From Lophium mytilinum (Eukaryota > Ascomycota > Dothideomycetes > Mytilinidiales > Mytilinidiaceae): DNA of 64,000 bases. Both the position numbers and the translations under genes were made by a program. Each line of letters starts with the position of its first letter. Positions within the stretch are counted from its first letter, which is position 1. The notes beneath the pieces are model-generated. The model worked only from the letters and a program-made list of their open reading frames with translations, made no database searches and was not told the origin of the DNA. The stretch lies in contig MU004189.1 in assembly GCA_010093605.1 (NCBI GenBank), positions 565,834 to 629,833 of the forward strand. Reading direction: 5' to 3'. Positions 55,470 to 64,000 of the stretch are shown one piece after another.

Positions 55470-55943
55470 TCAAGCCTGCGGCTTCTTCTTTTCCCACTCC
55501 TCGGGCGTATGACACTTGGGCGACCATGCATGTATCGCAGCGATCTCCTCCTTCAATGCGGCATTCACAAGTCGGTGTCTTGCCAGCGTTGTCTTCTTCG
55601 TGAACTGAGGCGATACAATGATAGCTTCAATCATTTGCCCACATCCATCTAGATTGGCATTTGCGGTTAGCGGCTGAACAATTTGCGAGGACCCATAGAA
55701 AATCTTGATAGAAAGTTTGATCAAGGAACGAAATAACCACCCTCATCGTCCACAACTAGATAGAATACCTTTATCGTCGATTTCCACATGGGTAGCCTCT
55801 AGTTTCTCAATCAATTTGCTCTTTAGCACCTCGGGTGTTATGCGCTGCGTCTCAGCAAGCTCGCCAGACGTGGAAGCCATAGTTGCGGGAGTTGACTCGT
55901 TGATGTGGAGGTTGCTGAGGGTTTGGGGCAAGCGCGGGTCCAT
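55470..55943 (-). CDS. BolA-like protein (Bol2/Fra2 type)
   Basis: Two exons, 55943-55769 and 55648-55470, separated by a 120-bp intron, give 117 codons plus stop. I start at [11 protein letters not shown] (55943), the first Met after which the frame resembles the family; the open frame upstream has no fungal BolA features. The domain reads [40 protein letters not shown], then [20 protein letters not shown] and [18 protein letters not shown]. The DGCG, RHRLVN and the conserved His of the IHA segment fit BolA2. BolA2 proteins pair with monothiol glutaredoxins to bind a [2Fe-2S] cluster and signal cytosolic iron status. It is divergent from the NIF3 gene across 239 bp. Confidence 0.9.
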
Positions 55944-56182
55944 GGCTGATATTATGAATTTTATCAATCTAATCTGATGTTGCGGTTCCTTCACGCCGAA
56001 TCTCGGATGATGACGTGCTGGGGTGTGCTCGGGCCAATTTGGCATTTGATCGTTCGACGCACGTGATGTGGGGTTTAGCGTGTTTCTTCCCAGTTCGTTG
56101 ATCGGCGTTGCTTTTTTCATACAACACATTTTGGATACTCTGGAGCAGCTTCATGTTCAGAACGGTTGCAAGGGCGTTCACG

Positions 56183-57580
56183 ATGACTTCTCCTACCGCT
56201 TCGGCACCTTTCTCGAAGGCGGTGGTTCATGCTATGCGGAAGCTGTACGTTTTACCAGCGCGTGCTGCGAAGCTCTGACTGACGAATATAGCTATCCAGA
56301 AGCGTTGGCAGACAAGAGCTGGGACAATACTGGGTGTATGACCACCCCCACAGCTCAATGCTGCAACAAGAGGGCTGACAGCGTGTCCAGTGCTCCTCGA
56401 ATCTCCCTTTGACCCTCTACGGCGGCAGATGAACTCAGTACTACTCACCGTCGACCTCACAAAGGCAGTTGCAGACGAAGCAATTGAACGAAACGACTCT
56501 GTAATAGTAGCCTACCGTGCGTCTCAGCCTCCTCTCACGACATCCCAATCCCTGACAAAGCTCCAAGCATAGACCCGATCATCTTCAGAGGCCTCAAATC
56601 CATCACCCTCGCCAACAGCCAGCAGCAATCGCTACTACGATTAGCTGCTGAAGGGATAAGCGTACGGAATTATAGAACCATACATATGACTTTCACTAAC
56701 AATGGTCAGGTATACAGCCCTCACACAGCCATCGACGCCGCCCCCGGAGGTCTAGGAGATTGGCTCGCGGACATCATCACGGGCGAGCCAGCCACAGCAC
56801 CAACAGATGGCGCCGTAATACCAGATGAGACGTCCTCAAAGTCCTCGAAGCCCTCAACACCCCAACCGCCCGAGGACGATCCGTTCCTAGAACCAAAGCG
56901 TCCAACATACCTGCTGCAACACCACCCCTCCACCGCAAACCTCCAAGATGGCGATCTGAAACTGTACGCACTCCCCTACCCCCCCCTGTAGCCGTCCAAG
57001 CTGATTGCATATGTGATACAGCGCCTCAACAGCCCACACCCGCCACCCCATCCGCCCCCTCGACCTGCCCGCCCACCCCGGCGCCGGCATGGGTCGCATC
57101 GTGCGCTTCTCCAAACCCCAATCCCTCCCGTCCCTCATCGAGCGCATCGGCCGCGGGCTCGGCAACCCAAAAGGCTTCCCGATTGCCATCCCGCAGGGCA
57201 AACAAATCCCCGACATGTCCATCTCCTCCGTCGGCATCTGCGCGGGGTCCGGCGGCGAGCTGCTCTCCGGCTTAGACGTCGATCTACTGTTCACGGGCGA
57301 GATGTCGCATCACGAGGCTTTGGCAGCAATCGAGAAGGGGCAGTGCGTTGTTACGCTGTTTCATAGTAATAGCGAGAGGGGGTTCTTGCATAGTGTGTTG
57401 AGGCAGCAGTTGCTGGAGGCTGTTAAGGCGGAGTGGGAGGTTGTGCGGAAGCAGGAGAGGGAAAGGGAAGGCGTAGAAGAAGAGGTGCTGGAAGCGTTGG
57501 AGGATGAGTACGTGGGGGTGGAGGTTAGTGAGAGGGATAGGGATCCGTATGGGATTGTTGTGTCGAAGGTTTATGATTAG
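56183..57580 (+). CDS. NIF3 (NGG1-interacting factor 3)-like metal-binding protein
   Basis: Six exons: 56183-56244, 56292-56335, 56391-56516, 56573-56661, 56710-56963 and 57022-57580, joining to 377 codons plus stop. Reading across junctions gives MTSPTASAPFSKAVVHAMRK, LYPEALADKSWDNTGLLLES, VDLTKAVADEAIERNDSVIV, AYHPIIFRGLKSITLANSQQ, ISVYSPHTAIDAAPGGLGDW and, in the second half, GMGRIVRFSKPQSLPSLIER, SVGICAGSGGELLSGLDVDL, TGEMSHHEALAAIEKG and HSNSERGF. The AYHP, HTAID, GEMSHHE and SNSERG motifs are the metal-ligand signatures of the family. Between the halves is a fungal-type insert of about 50 residues rich in Pro/Ser. The biochemical role of NIF3 proteins is unsettled. The small exons mean the gene is invisible as a single ORF. 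Confidence 0.93.
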
Positions 57581-58633
57581 GGGTGGGTGTGCGTGTGATA
57601 CCATGGGTTGGAGTGTCATCAGGTAATTTGACCTTTGTGTTGTATATTTTGCTAATAATGGATACAAAACTGCCTAGGCACATTATACGAGTCTACCAAG
57701 AAGTCCAATCAGGCAAAGGAACTAGATTGTTACTGAGCTGTGTAAACGGGAGATAGTTCGGATTCCAGCTCTCCTGATAGACCCGGCTCTAAATACTCTA
57801 ATTCCGTCTCCTTTTTGATGTCGAGTGCGAAAGGGTCTGAATCAGACCGCTGGAAAAGCTAACAATCTGCATACTGTCGGGATGTATAAACGGGAGCCAG
57901 TCCGCAACTTGGCGTATGTGAAAATCTAGAGCTTTAGAGGGTCTGATCTCGAATGCGTTTCGCAGTGTAAACCCCGCAAGCCTTTGAAATAGACCCATGA
58001 ATATGTATCCAGTTACATAATGTTGAGATGTATAAACGGGAGCCAGTCTGCAACTTGGCACCCTTAACAACTTCGAAGCTTTAACAGGTTTGATTTCAAG
58101 TGCTCTTTGCAATATGAATCTCGCAAGTCTTCAAGTCAGACTGTTGGAAAGGCTAACAGTTTGCAGTGTCGAGATATATGTACGGGAGCCAGCCCGCCAT
58201 CAGAACCACTCCTCGGTGTCATAATTTACACATCGCGAATCACATAGCACTCAACAGCAGGTACCGAGCATTCTCAATCCACGTCCGAGTTCCATCATCA
58301 GCAACCTTAAATCAAACGACCTCCTTCTCAGTCCCCACCCATCACCTTCCCTCAAATACCAATCCGTGTTATCCCACTCCATCCCAAACGTATCTGCCGG
58401 ACGCCACGCTGTCGATGCAAGAACAGCCGTCGGCCCTTCAAACACCATGCAATTAGACTCATCATCCGCGATCTCCCCAACAGCCCCTTTCTTAGCTTCG
58501 CAACTCTGTAAATGGACCAGTCTCATGTCCGTTCGGTCGTCAGCCCCAGTGTTACCACTCAACCCACTAACCAGCCCAAAACTCACCCATTGACAAGCGA
58601 CAAGAAGTACAATTCTATAGTCTTGCCGGTCTA
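57581..58633. other. Intergenic with tandem repeat
   Basis: About 1.05 kb between the convergent 3' ends of the NIF3 and MFS genes. Roughly 57700-58200 is a degenerate tandem repeat (separate entry). The rest shows nothing recognisable. Confidence 0.6.
57700..58200 (+). repeat. Degenerate ~146-bp tandem repeat, about 3.5 copies
   Basis: A landmark ACGGGAG recurs with its CGGG at 57747, 57891, 58037 and 58183 (spacings 144, 146, 146). Three copies begin GATGTATAAACGGGAGCCAG or close variants, and alternate units share GCTGGAAAAGCTAACA / GTTGGAAAGGCTAACA. Differences between units are mostly transitions (C/T, G/A). Confidence 0.85.
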
Positions 58634-60381
58634 CTACAGGATGTACCTAAACCCCTTGTTATCGATTTCCGTAACATCATGCATCCCCAGCTCAATCGCC
58701 TCCCTCTCCTGCTCCTCCGTCAACGCAATCCCATGCGCACCCTCCCTATCGCGCTTCTTATTGTCCGAATACATGTAAATATACAGCACAACCACCATCG
58801 CAAGCTTGATACAGTACCCTACCAGCATAGCAATGTACGCCGAATGGTACCCGGGCTTCTCGCTATCCTTGAACGTCTGCGGGCCGATGATATTGCCGAC
58901 GCAGTAACCCGTGAACAGCGCCGCGCCCGTCAGCTGCTTCTTAGTGTAGCCCGCGACATTCGACGACACCATTGTCAGGCTCATGCTGAAGCCCAGGCCC
59001 TGGAAGTAGCAGAGCCACAGCGCGACGAGCCGGCCCCATTTGTTGTGGCGGGGCAAGCCGACCAGCAGTCCGGCGCCGAGGATGCACATGGTGTTTGCGA
59101 AGATCATGGTGATGCAGCGGCTGTTGTTGGGGAACTTAGTGCAGATGATGCCACCAGCCATCAGGGAGAGGAATTGCACGGCGCCGCCGGGGATTTGCAT
59201 GTATTGGGTTCCGAGAGTGTCGAAGCCGAATGAACTGATTACTATGGAACCAAACTGGAAAGGGGGTTATTAGCTTGGATGATTATGAATTCGAGAGGCA
59301 GAACTTACGCTTGTCAAAGCGGAATTTGGAATCTGTGCACCGGTGGCCATGACAAACAATATCCAGGTTTTTGGATCCTTCACGGTCTGCCACGCTTGGT
59401 ACTTCTTGAAGTGGCGGTTCTTCACGCCCTGTCTATTGGCGGCTACGCGATCAACAGCGATTGCCCTCTCGTGTTCGGTCAGGAACTTGGCAGTGGATGG
59501 CAGGTCAGGTAGAACGAGCAGCGACACGATGCCCCATGCAATGCTGAGCGAGCCAAAGATGATGAAAACATACATCCAGCGCGCAATTCCCGTCTTAATA
59601 TGACCGACAGCGTATCCGATGAGTCTGCGTAAGGAGAGTGCGATATTAGCACGTGATCTGGAACGCTTTTGTGGGAAGAATGACGCCTACCCTCCAAACA
59701 TGGTCGCAATTCCGTTCGTGCAGTAGTACGTTTCCAGTCTCAGAGGCTGCTCAGCAGACGTATACCACATGCTCATGATCAGAACGAATCCCGGATTGAC
59801 GGTAGCTTCCATTGCACCGAGAAGGAAGCGGTTCGCGGCAATTCCTGCAAAATTTACGCAGGCGGGAGTCGTTATGAGGATGATACCCCATCCTTCCGAG
59901 TGTTAGTAAGGTTTATTCAATAGCTTCGTCTGAATTTTACACACCCAGGGTTGCAAATCCAAGAAATTTGGCGATGGGCAGCCGCTGCATGGCGTATCCT
60001 GCAGGATACTGAGCGAATAGGTACCCGAAATAGAATATGGAGCCTGTAAATGTGTGAGTATTTGCTCTACAAGATAACTTCAATGAACCAACCGAGCCAT
60101 GAGTAATCATCGCCTGTCAAGTGTGTGCCTTTCTGCAAGCCATAGACGCTAGCATAGTTGATGCCATTTTTGTCGAGGTATTGGAGCAGGTAAGTAATAA
60201 AAAGAACGGGGACAATTCGCAGGTCAATTTTTCTAAGAACTCGCTTCGCTTCGACAGGATCTATCTCAATGCCTTGGGCCTTTCTGAAGGTTTCGTAGCT
60301 ATCATCGAGCTCCGAGGAGCCGGCTGTGGATGGTGGGGAGGCATGGTTAATCTCCAGGTCTTTTTCGATAGACGTAGCCAT
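58634..60381 (-). CDS. MFS transporter, anion:cation symporter (Dal5/Thi73) type
   Basis: Exons 60381-60093, 60043-59945, 59892-59691, 59624-59309 and 59254-58634 give 508 codons plus stop. Helix 1 reads IDLRIVPVLFITYLLQYLDK followed by NGINYASVYGLQ, the hallmark of the Dal5-like anion:cation symporter family. Further motifs include SWLGSIFYFGYLFAQYPAGY, ATVNPGFVLIMSMWYTSAEQ, YYCTNGIATMFGGLIGYAVG and a long central loop with HERAIAVDRVAANRQGVKN. Twelve hydrophobic segments fit. Family members carry allantoate, ureidosuccinate, nicotinate, pantothenate or thiamine-related compounds; sequence by eye cannot separate them. The broken amidohydrolase gene lies about 1.5 kb away; a past substrate link is speculation. 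Confidence 0.92.
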
Positions 60382-61827
60382 GGACTGCTAATTAAGGAGG
60401 CTTGAAAGCTTCACACCGCAGCAAGATAGAGATAGTCAGGGACCAGCGTAATATACCCTCAGGCCCATGGCCACGCTATCTTTCTGCTCACCACAGCGAA
60501 GGGAGCTCGCATCCTATTCAAGACGGTCGCCGATCGGTAAGGACTTTCTCTCCTCTTGGCTCCATCATCAACGCGGGCCAAGCGTCTTTTGGTAGTAGTG
60601 TTTCCGGCGTACGGGACGGCGGTTTCGTGGCGGGCAGTGCGGAGCTGTCCTACTTTCGACGGCACCCACGTAACGTGGACAGGGCAGCGCGCATGAACGA
60701 GCCGGTGAGCCGGGTCTTCCAGAGAATACCCGTAGAAGATATCCCCAAATGAGTGGTGATAGACAAGCCGGAGTTCTAGCAGCAGAGTGTGGTTGGTGGT
60801 TGGCAGCAGGACGAGGGCCGAACCGACCTCGCGACATTCGCTCAGATCTGACGTGCTTCATGATCGGCACCCTAAAACACAAACCCCACTACTCCATGTT
60901 GTGTTTCTCTACTAACGTAACCTTAAAGTAATAATGATAAGGTTGTGCTCGCCGTAAAAACGCACGTTGAGAAGTGCCTCATCCGGCCAGCGCTCTGGAT
61001 GATGTATTTCTGAAGTTGTATCCGTATCTTCCGCTGAAGCTCCTCTGCCAATTTCAAGTAACAAAAGCTCCCGACATGAAGGTTGGAAAGCCAACAGTGT
61101 AAGTGGTATGCAGCGAGTCTTGATCCGCACATCCCGCACTAGATCGTATGTTCCTAGATCAGTGTGTCGAAGCTTGTCAAGTTTCGAAGTCGATTGCAAG
61201 ATATGTTCGCACGGTCTAGGTCCTAATGCGTAGGGAGGTCAAGAAAAGCAAGGGTAATGATACTAAAAGGCATTGGGCACACTCCGGTTGGGGTTGTCAC
61301 AATGAGTTTCACCTTTTAGCATTGTTATAAAGTCGTGTGGTCTGTGGAGAAAGGTCAGGAAGTTTGTGATTAGAATACTTATGCGTTCCTACATCTGCGC
61401 ACGTTCTGAGCAATACTAACAGGAGAGGGGGAAGCCGAGTGCCTGACTTCTCGGTCTACCCCGTATACCGACTAGCATACAGGATAAAGCCATTAAGCAA
61501 CCTTTTGTCTGAGGCTATCTGGAGTTCGGAGGGCCGCTATTCCAATAGGTACTTCCTCCGAATAATTTTTCGGCAACATATGCGACTAACGGAACTTCAC
61601 ACACTCTGACCTCTATCGCTCTCTGTCTATTCGTTACAACAGTGCTACTTAAGACTCGTCCCTCTCAGGTAGTAGGTGCTTCGAAATTTGCTTTTGTAGT
61701 GTTTGTCTATCCACATCTACTTTTATACTTCTTGTACTTGAGCTACACTTAATGATACCAAGTCTTTCAACATTTATAAATTTTTCTTTATGCCGTCACC
61801 TTCCCCTATGTCCAGCTCAGAAGGAGA
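60382..61827. other. Intergenic, no gene seen
   Basis: About 1.4 kb with only short overlapping frames. The part from about 61550 on is AT-rich with a TTTATAAATTTTTC stretch near 61774, which may be the relic promoter of the amidohydrolase pseudogene. Confidence 0.5.
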
Positions 61828-62345
61828 ATGAAGAATTGCCATCACCAAAGTCCGCGTACTCGACGGCCAAAAGCTCTGCAACCCCTCCACCGGCATCATC
61901 AAAGGGAATATCATCGATTACGATAGCTCTACTGAGGACGTGAAAGTCATCGACGGAAAGAATGGCGTGCTCCTACCCGGCCTCATCGACACCCACATCC
62001 ATCTCCATGGCGAGCTCAACCTCCACCAACTAACCAGCTACGGCGTCACGACAGCTTTCGATATGGCGGCCATGGACCTCACTTTACTCAAGACTCTCCG
62101 CGAAAAGGCAGGCCTGTCCGATATCAGAAGTGCTGGTAAACCCGCCACCAGTCCCGGAAGCCGCCACAGCTCCATGCCTGGCTATCCTGCCTCAGGCTTG
62201 TATCAAAGCCCATCAAAGGAGAGCAGTTCGCCGCGAAAAGGGCGGCCGAGGGCTCCGACTACATCAAAATTATGTCCGATGTCCCCGGGCTCGACCAAAC
62301 CACCGTGAACGCCCTCGCCGCAGCTGCACGCAAGCACGGCTCAAG
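61828..62345 (+). pseudogene. Truncated amidohydrolase (imidazolonepropionase-like) pseudogene
   Basis: The homologous reading starts ATG AAG at 61828 and then continues one base out of frame as IAITKVRVLDGQKLCNPSTG, IIKGNIIDYD, VLLPGLIDTHIHLHGELN (the HxH metal motif), LTSYGVTTAFDMAAMD and LREKAGLSDIRSAG. After SGL near 62200 the frame changes again, and EQFAAKRAAEGSDYIKIMSD then VNALAAAARKHG follow in another register. Beyond about 62340, homology ends although family members continue for another ~230 residues with the remaining metal ligands. At least two frame disruptions and a 3' truncation mean no functional enzyme is made. Intact relatives are cytosolic or secreted metal-dependent hydrolases of fungi and bacteria. 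Confidence 0.85.
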
Positions 62346-62470
62346 AAGCGTGCGTCCATAGCATCACCCTGCTCCACATGCAAAGCGCTGTCTAGGGCAG
62401 ATTTCATTTTCCCCGTGAGTCGGTGAGTGGCTCCTGAAATATTCTCATTTTGATCGAAAAAGATGTGAAA

Positions 62471-62519
62471 AGAATACGCCCCGAGATTCGAACCCAAGTC
62501 CCCTGGCCTAGGGGTCGAA
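62471..62519 (-). other. tRNA-like (B-box) fragment
   Basis: Read on the minus strand: a hairpin CCCCTAGGCCAGGGG, a five-base spacer, then GGGTTCGAATCTC, which matches the tRNA T-arm/B-box, and CTTTT shortly after, a possible Pol III terminator. I found no matching D-arm or acceptor stem at normal distance, so this is a tRNA-derived piece (decayed tRNA gene or SINE-like) rather than a working tRNA. Confidence 0.5.
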
Positions 62520-62538
62520 AAAATCAAAAATTATCAAT

Positions 62539-62666
62539 ACCGACAGATACAGACAGATACCGACAGTGTTACCAGCGCTCTGCCGATTTATAGAGGGCTT
62601 AGTGTTCACCACTGCACCACTGCACCACTCCGGCATGTCTGTCACCCCGCATCCCGCATCCCGCAC
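62539..62666. repeat. Cluster of short simple repeats
   Basis: Three small arrays close together: (GACAGATAC)-type units at about 62539-62567, (CACCACTG) units at about 62607-62632 and CCCGCAT units at about 62648-62666. Confidence 0.75.
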
Positions 62667-64000
62667 AGATAATTGGAAGACTGCCAAAATATTTCGAAAT
62701 ATATACCCTTAAAATTGCAGCCACCTTTACTTTGTCACACACATCGGCACGTGCCCGCTGGAATTATTATCCGGCACCCCCCTTAATTTTTTTACATCAC
62801 CGGTCATTGACTATGTAGTCGGGCGCACCCCAAGGATTCGCCTGCACTTTCATAGGGAGAAGGACGAATAGACCATATTGGAGCGTGGTAATAGGAAGGA
62901 CTCAAAGGATCACGAAATTGAAAGAGTGGTTGAGGTAGTTGAGATATATAATGAACCCGCAGTCTGCAGTGACATATTTACTCACTATGCTGTCCGGTCT
63001 CGCTGAAGTTGCTAATTGGAGAAAGTTTTACCAGCAGGATGCGTATCCTCTGCGCGCGCTTGTCCTCGTTCGAGGGTGGATTCCATCATCATAATTCTAT
63101 TTCAGCCTTGTTGCGGCACCACGACGCTGTGCTATACCGTTTCACCAATTTGAGTACATAAGGGCTGAAGATCACCCGAGTTGTAGGAGCCTGGCTGTGT
63201 CCGTAGCGTACGGCTGTATTCTGTATAGCATGGCGGAGGTAGTGACGCTTCGCATGCCACGCAATCGGAACCTCAGTCCCTAGAAAGGACGAGCTGGAGA
63301 AAACAAGCTTTCATGCTTACTCTGAAGCGTTAGAGTCCACTTTTATAGCCCCAGTATGGATTCTCCCTGCCCAACGTGTCCACAGATCTCCAGATGCTTG
63401 CCACAAGGAATCAGGGGAGTTGTAGTCAAATAAAGGCATTTAGCGTCTATTTGTGAAGCGAGAAAGCACATACATCAGATCTTGATATGTAATATAGAGG
63501 GACAGTGATGAAGGACTTAGCAAGTGGGAGTGGACGTTAGGTTTTTCGAAGGGGACGTCAGGAACGAGCTGCCCCTGAATATTCTACTCCACCCAATCAG
63601 ATGAATGCGCTAGCATCCCTCCACAACAACGATCAGCTGAAACTTAGTGCGACGGTTCTGCCTACAAACTCTATATGTACCCTTGTAAGATCCATGCCGC
63701 AAAGGCTTCTGAAAAGGTGAGGAAAGAAAGGTCAAGACTTACAAAACTCGCTTTCCATCAAATCATCCCAGAGACCATCTCTCCGTAAATCTCTAGGTAC
63801 CGTGTCTTAAAATCATCTACCAGATTATCATAAGAAACCCCCGAACTAAATATGACTGACCATTCTATACCTCCTGCTGATGCAACTATCGAATTTACTG
63901 CTGTGTAATTACTCCAGTTTGTCTCCTCTCCTTGTCGACCACTGATTAGCCTCCCTGTAGACTACAGACACCTTCACCTTACACCATGGTCATCCTCCTA

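Larger units (their letters stand above)
62346..64000. other. Gene-poor right end
   Basis: About 1.65 kb without a convincing gene. It holds simple repeats (around 62539-62567, 62607-62632 and 62648-62666), the tRNA-like segment, and AT-rich DNA. An ATG at 63986 followed by codons for Val-Ile-Leu-Leu could be the start of a gene that continues outside the window. Confidence 0.5.

Noticed and set aside
60402-60752. 116-residue plus-strand ORF upstream of the MFS gene
   Set aside because: Starts by chance within the divergent promoter region, with no family features.

Overview
The window is nuclear DNA of a filamentous ascomycete (Pezizomycotina). Genes are split by short introns of about 45-120 bp with GTRNGT donors and CTRAY-type branch sites. 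The gene set combines core eukaryotic functions (Utp20, Rad21, Atg9, Cog6, eL30, a CwfJ protein, a BolA protein, Nif3, ornithine decarboxylase antizyme) with families restricted to filamentous fungi (DUF3176, DUF3431, an RRT8/EI24 protein, a secreted protein often mislabelled 'ribosomal protein s17', P450, MFS carriers). I cannot name the species from the sequence. Exon structures below were assembled by hand from reading frames and splice sites; nearly all close to an exact number of codons.

Layout. 1-7.9 kb: the tail of a DUF3176 membrane protein, the secreted Gly/Asn-rich protein, a PhzF-family enzyme, and a long gene-poor stretch. 7.9-17.7 kb: a conserved hypothetical protein, a BRCT protein, the antizyme gene with its +1 frameshift site, a cytochrome P450 and a DUF3431 type II membrane protein. 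17.7-31 kb is more accessory: gene-poor DNA, a Cys-rich single-pass membrane protein, an alpha/beta-hydrolase, a seven-exon CorA-like transporter, a diaminopropionate ammonia-lyase, an unrecognised ORF and an MCT-type MFS carrier. 31-57.6 kb is a dense housekeeping block: RRT8-like, Rad21, eL30, a hypothetical, a secreted HNH nuclease, CwfJ, Utp20, Atg9, Cog6, BolA2 and Nif3. 57.6-64 kb is accessory again: a degenerate ~146-bp tandem repeat, a Dal5/Thi73-type MFS carrier, a broken and truncated amidohydrolase gene next to tRNA-like sequence, and 1.4 kb of DNA without recognisable genes.

Several neighbours are divergently transcribed from short shared promoters (CwfJ/UTP20, 256 bp; BolA/NIF3, 239 bp; ATG9/COG6, 477 bp). 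I see no secondary-metabolite cluster, no CRISPR array and no virus-like element. I did not find a convincing undescribed multi-gene system. The most informative items are the antizyme recoding site (UCC UGA, with an intron 10 nt downstream), three promoter-proximal repeat cores spaced exactly 84 bp apart, a 9-bp minisatellite filling the intron of the ammonia-lyase gene, and the 146-bp tandem repeat with transition-type decay.
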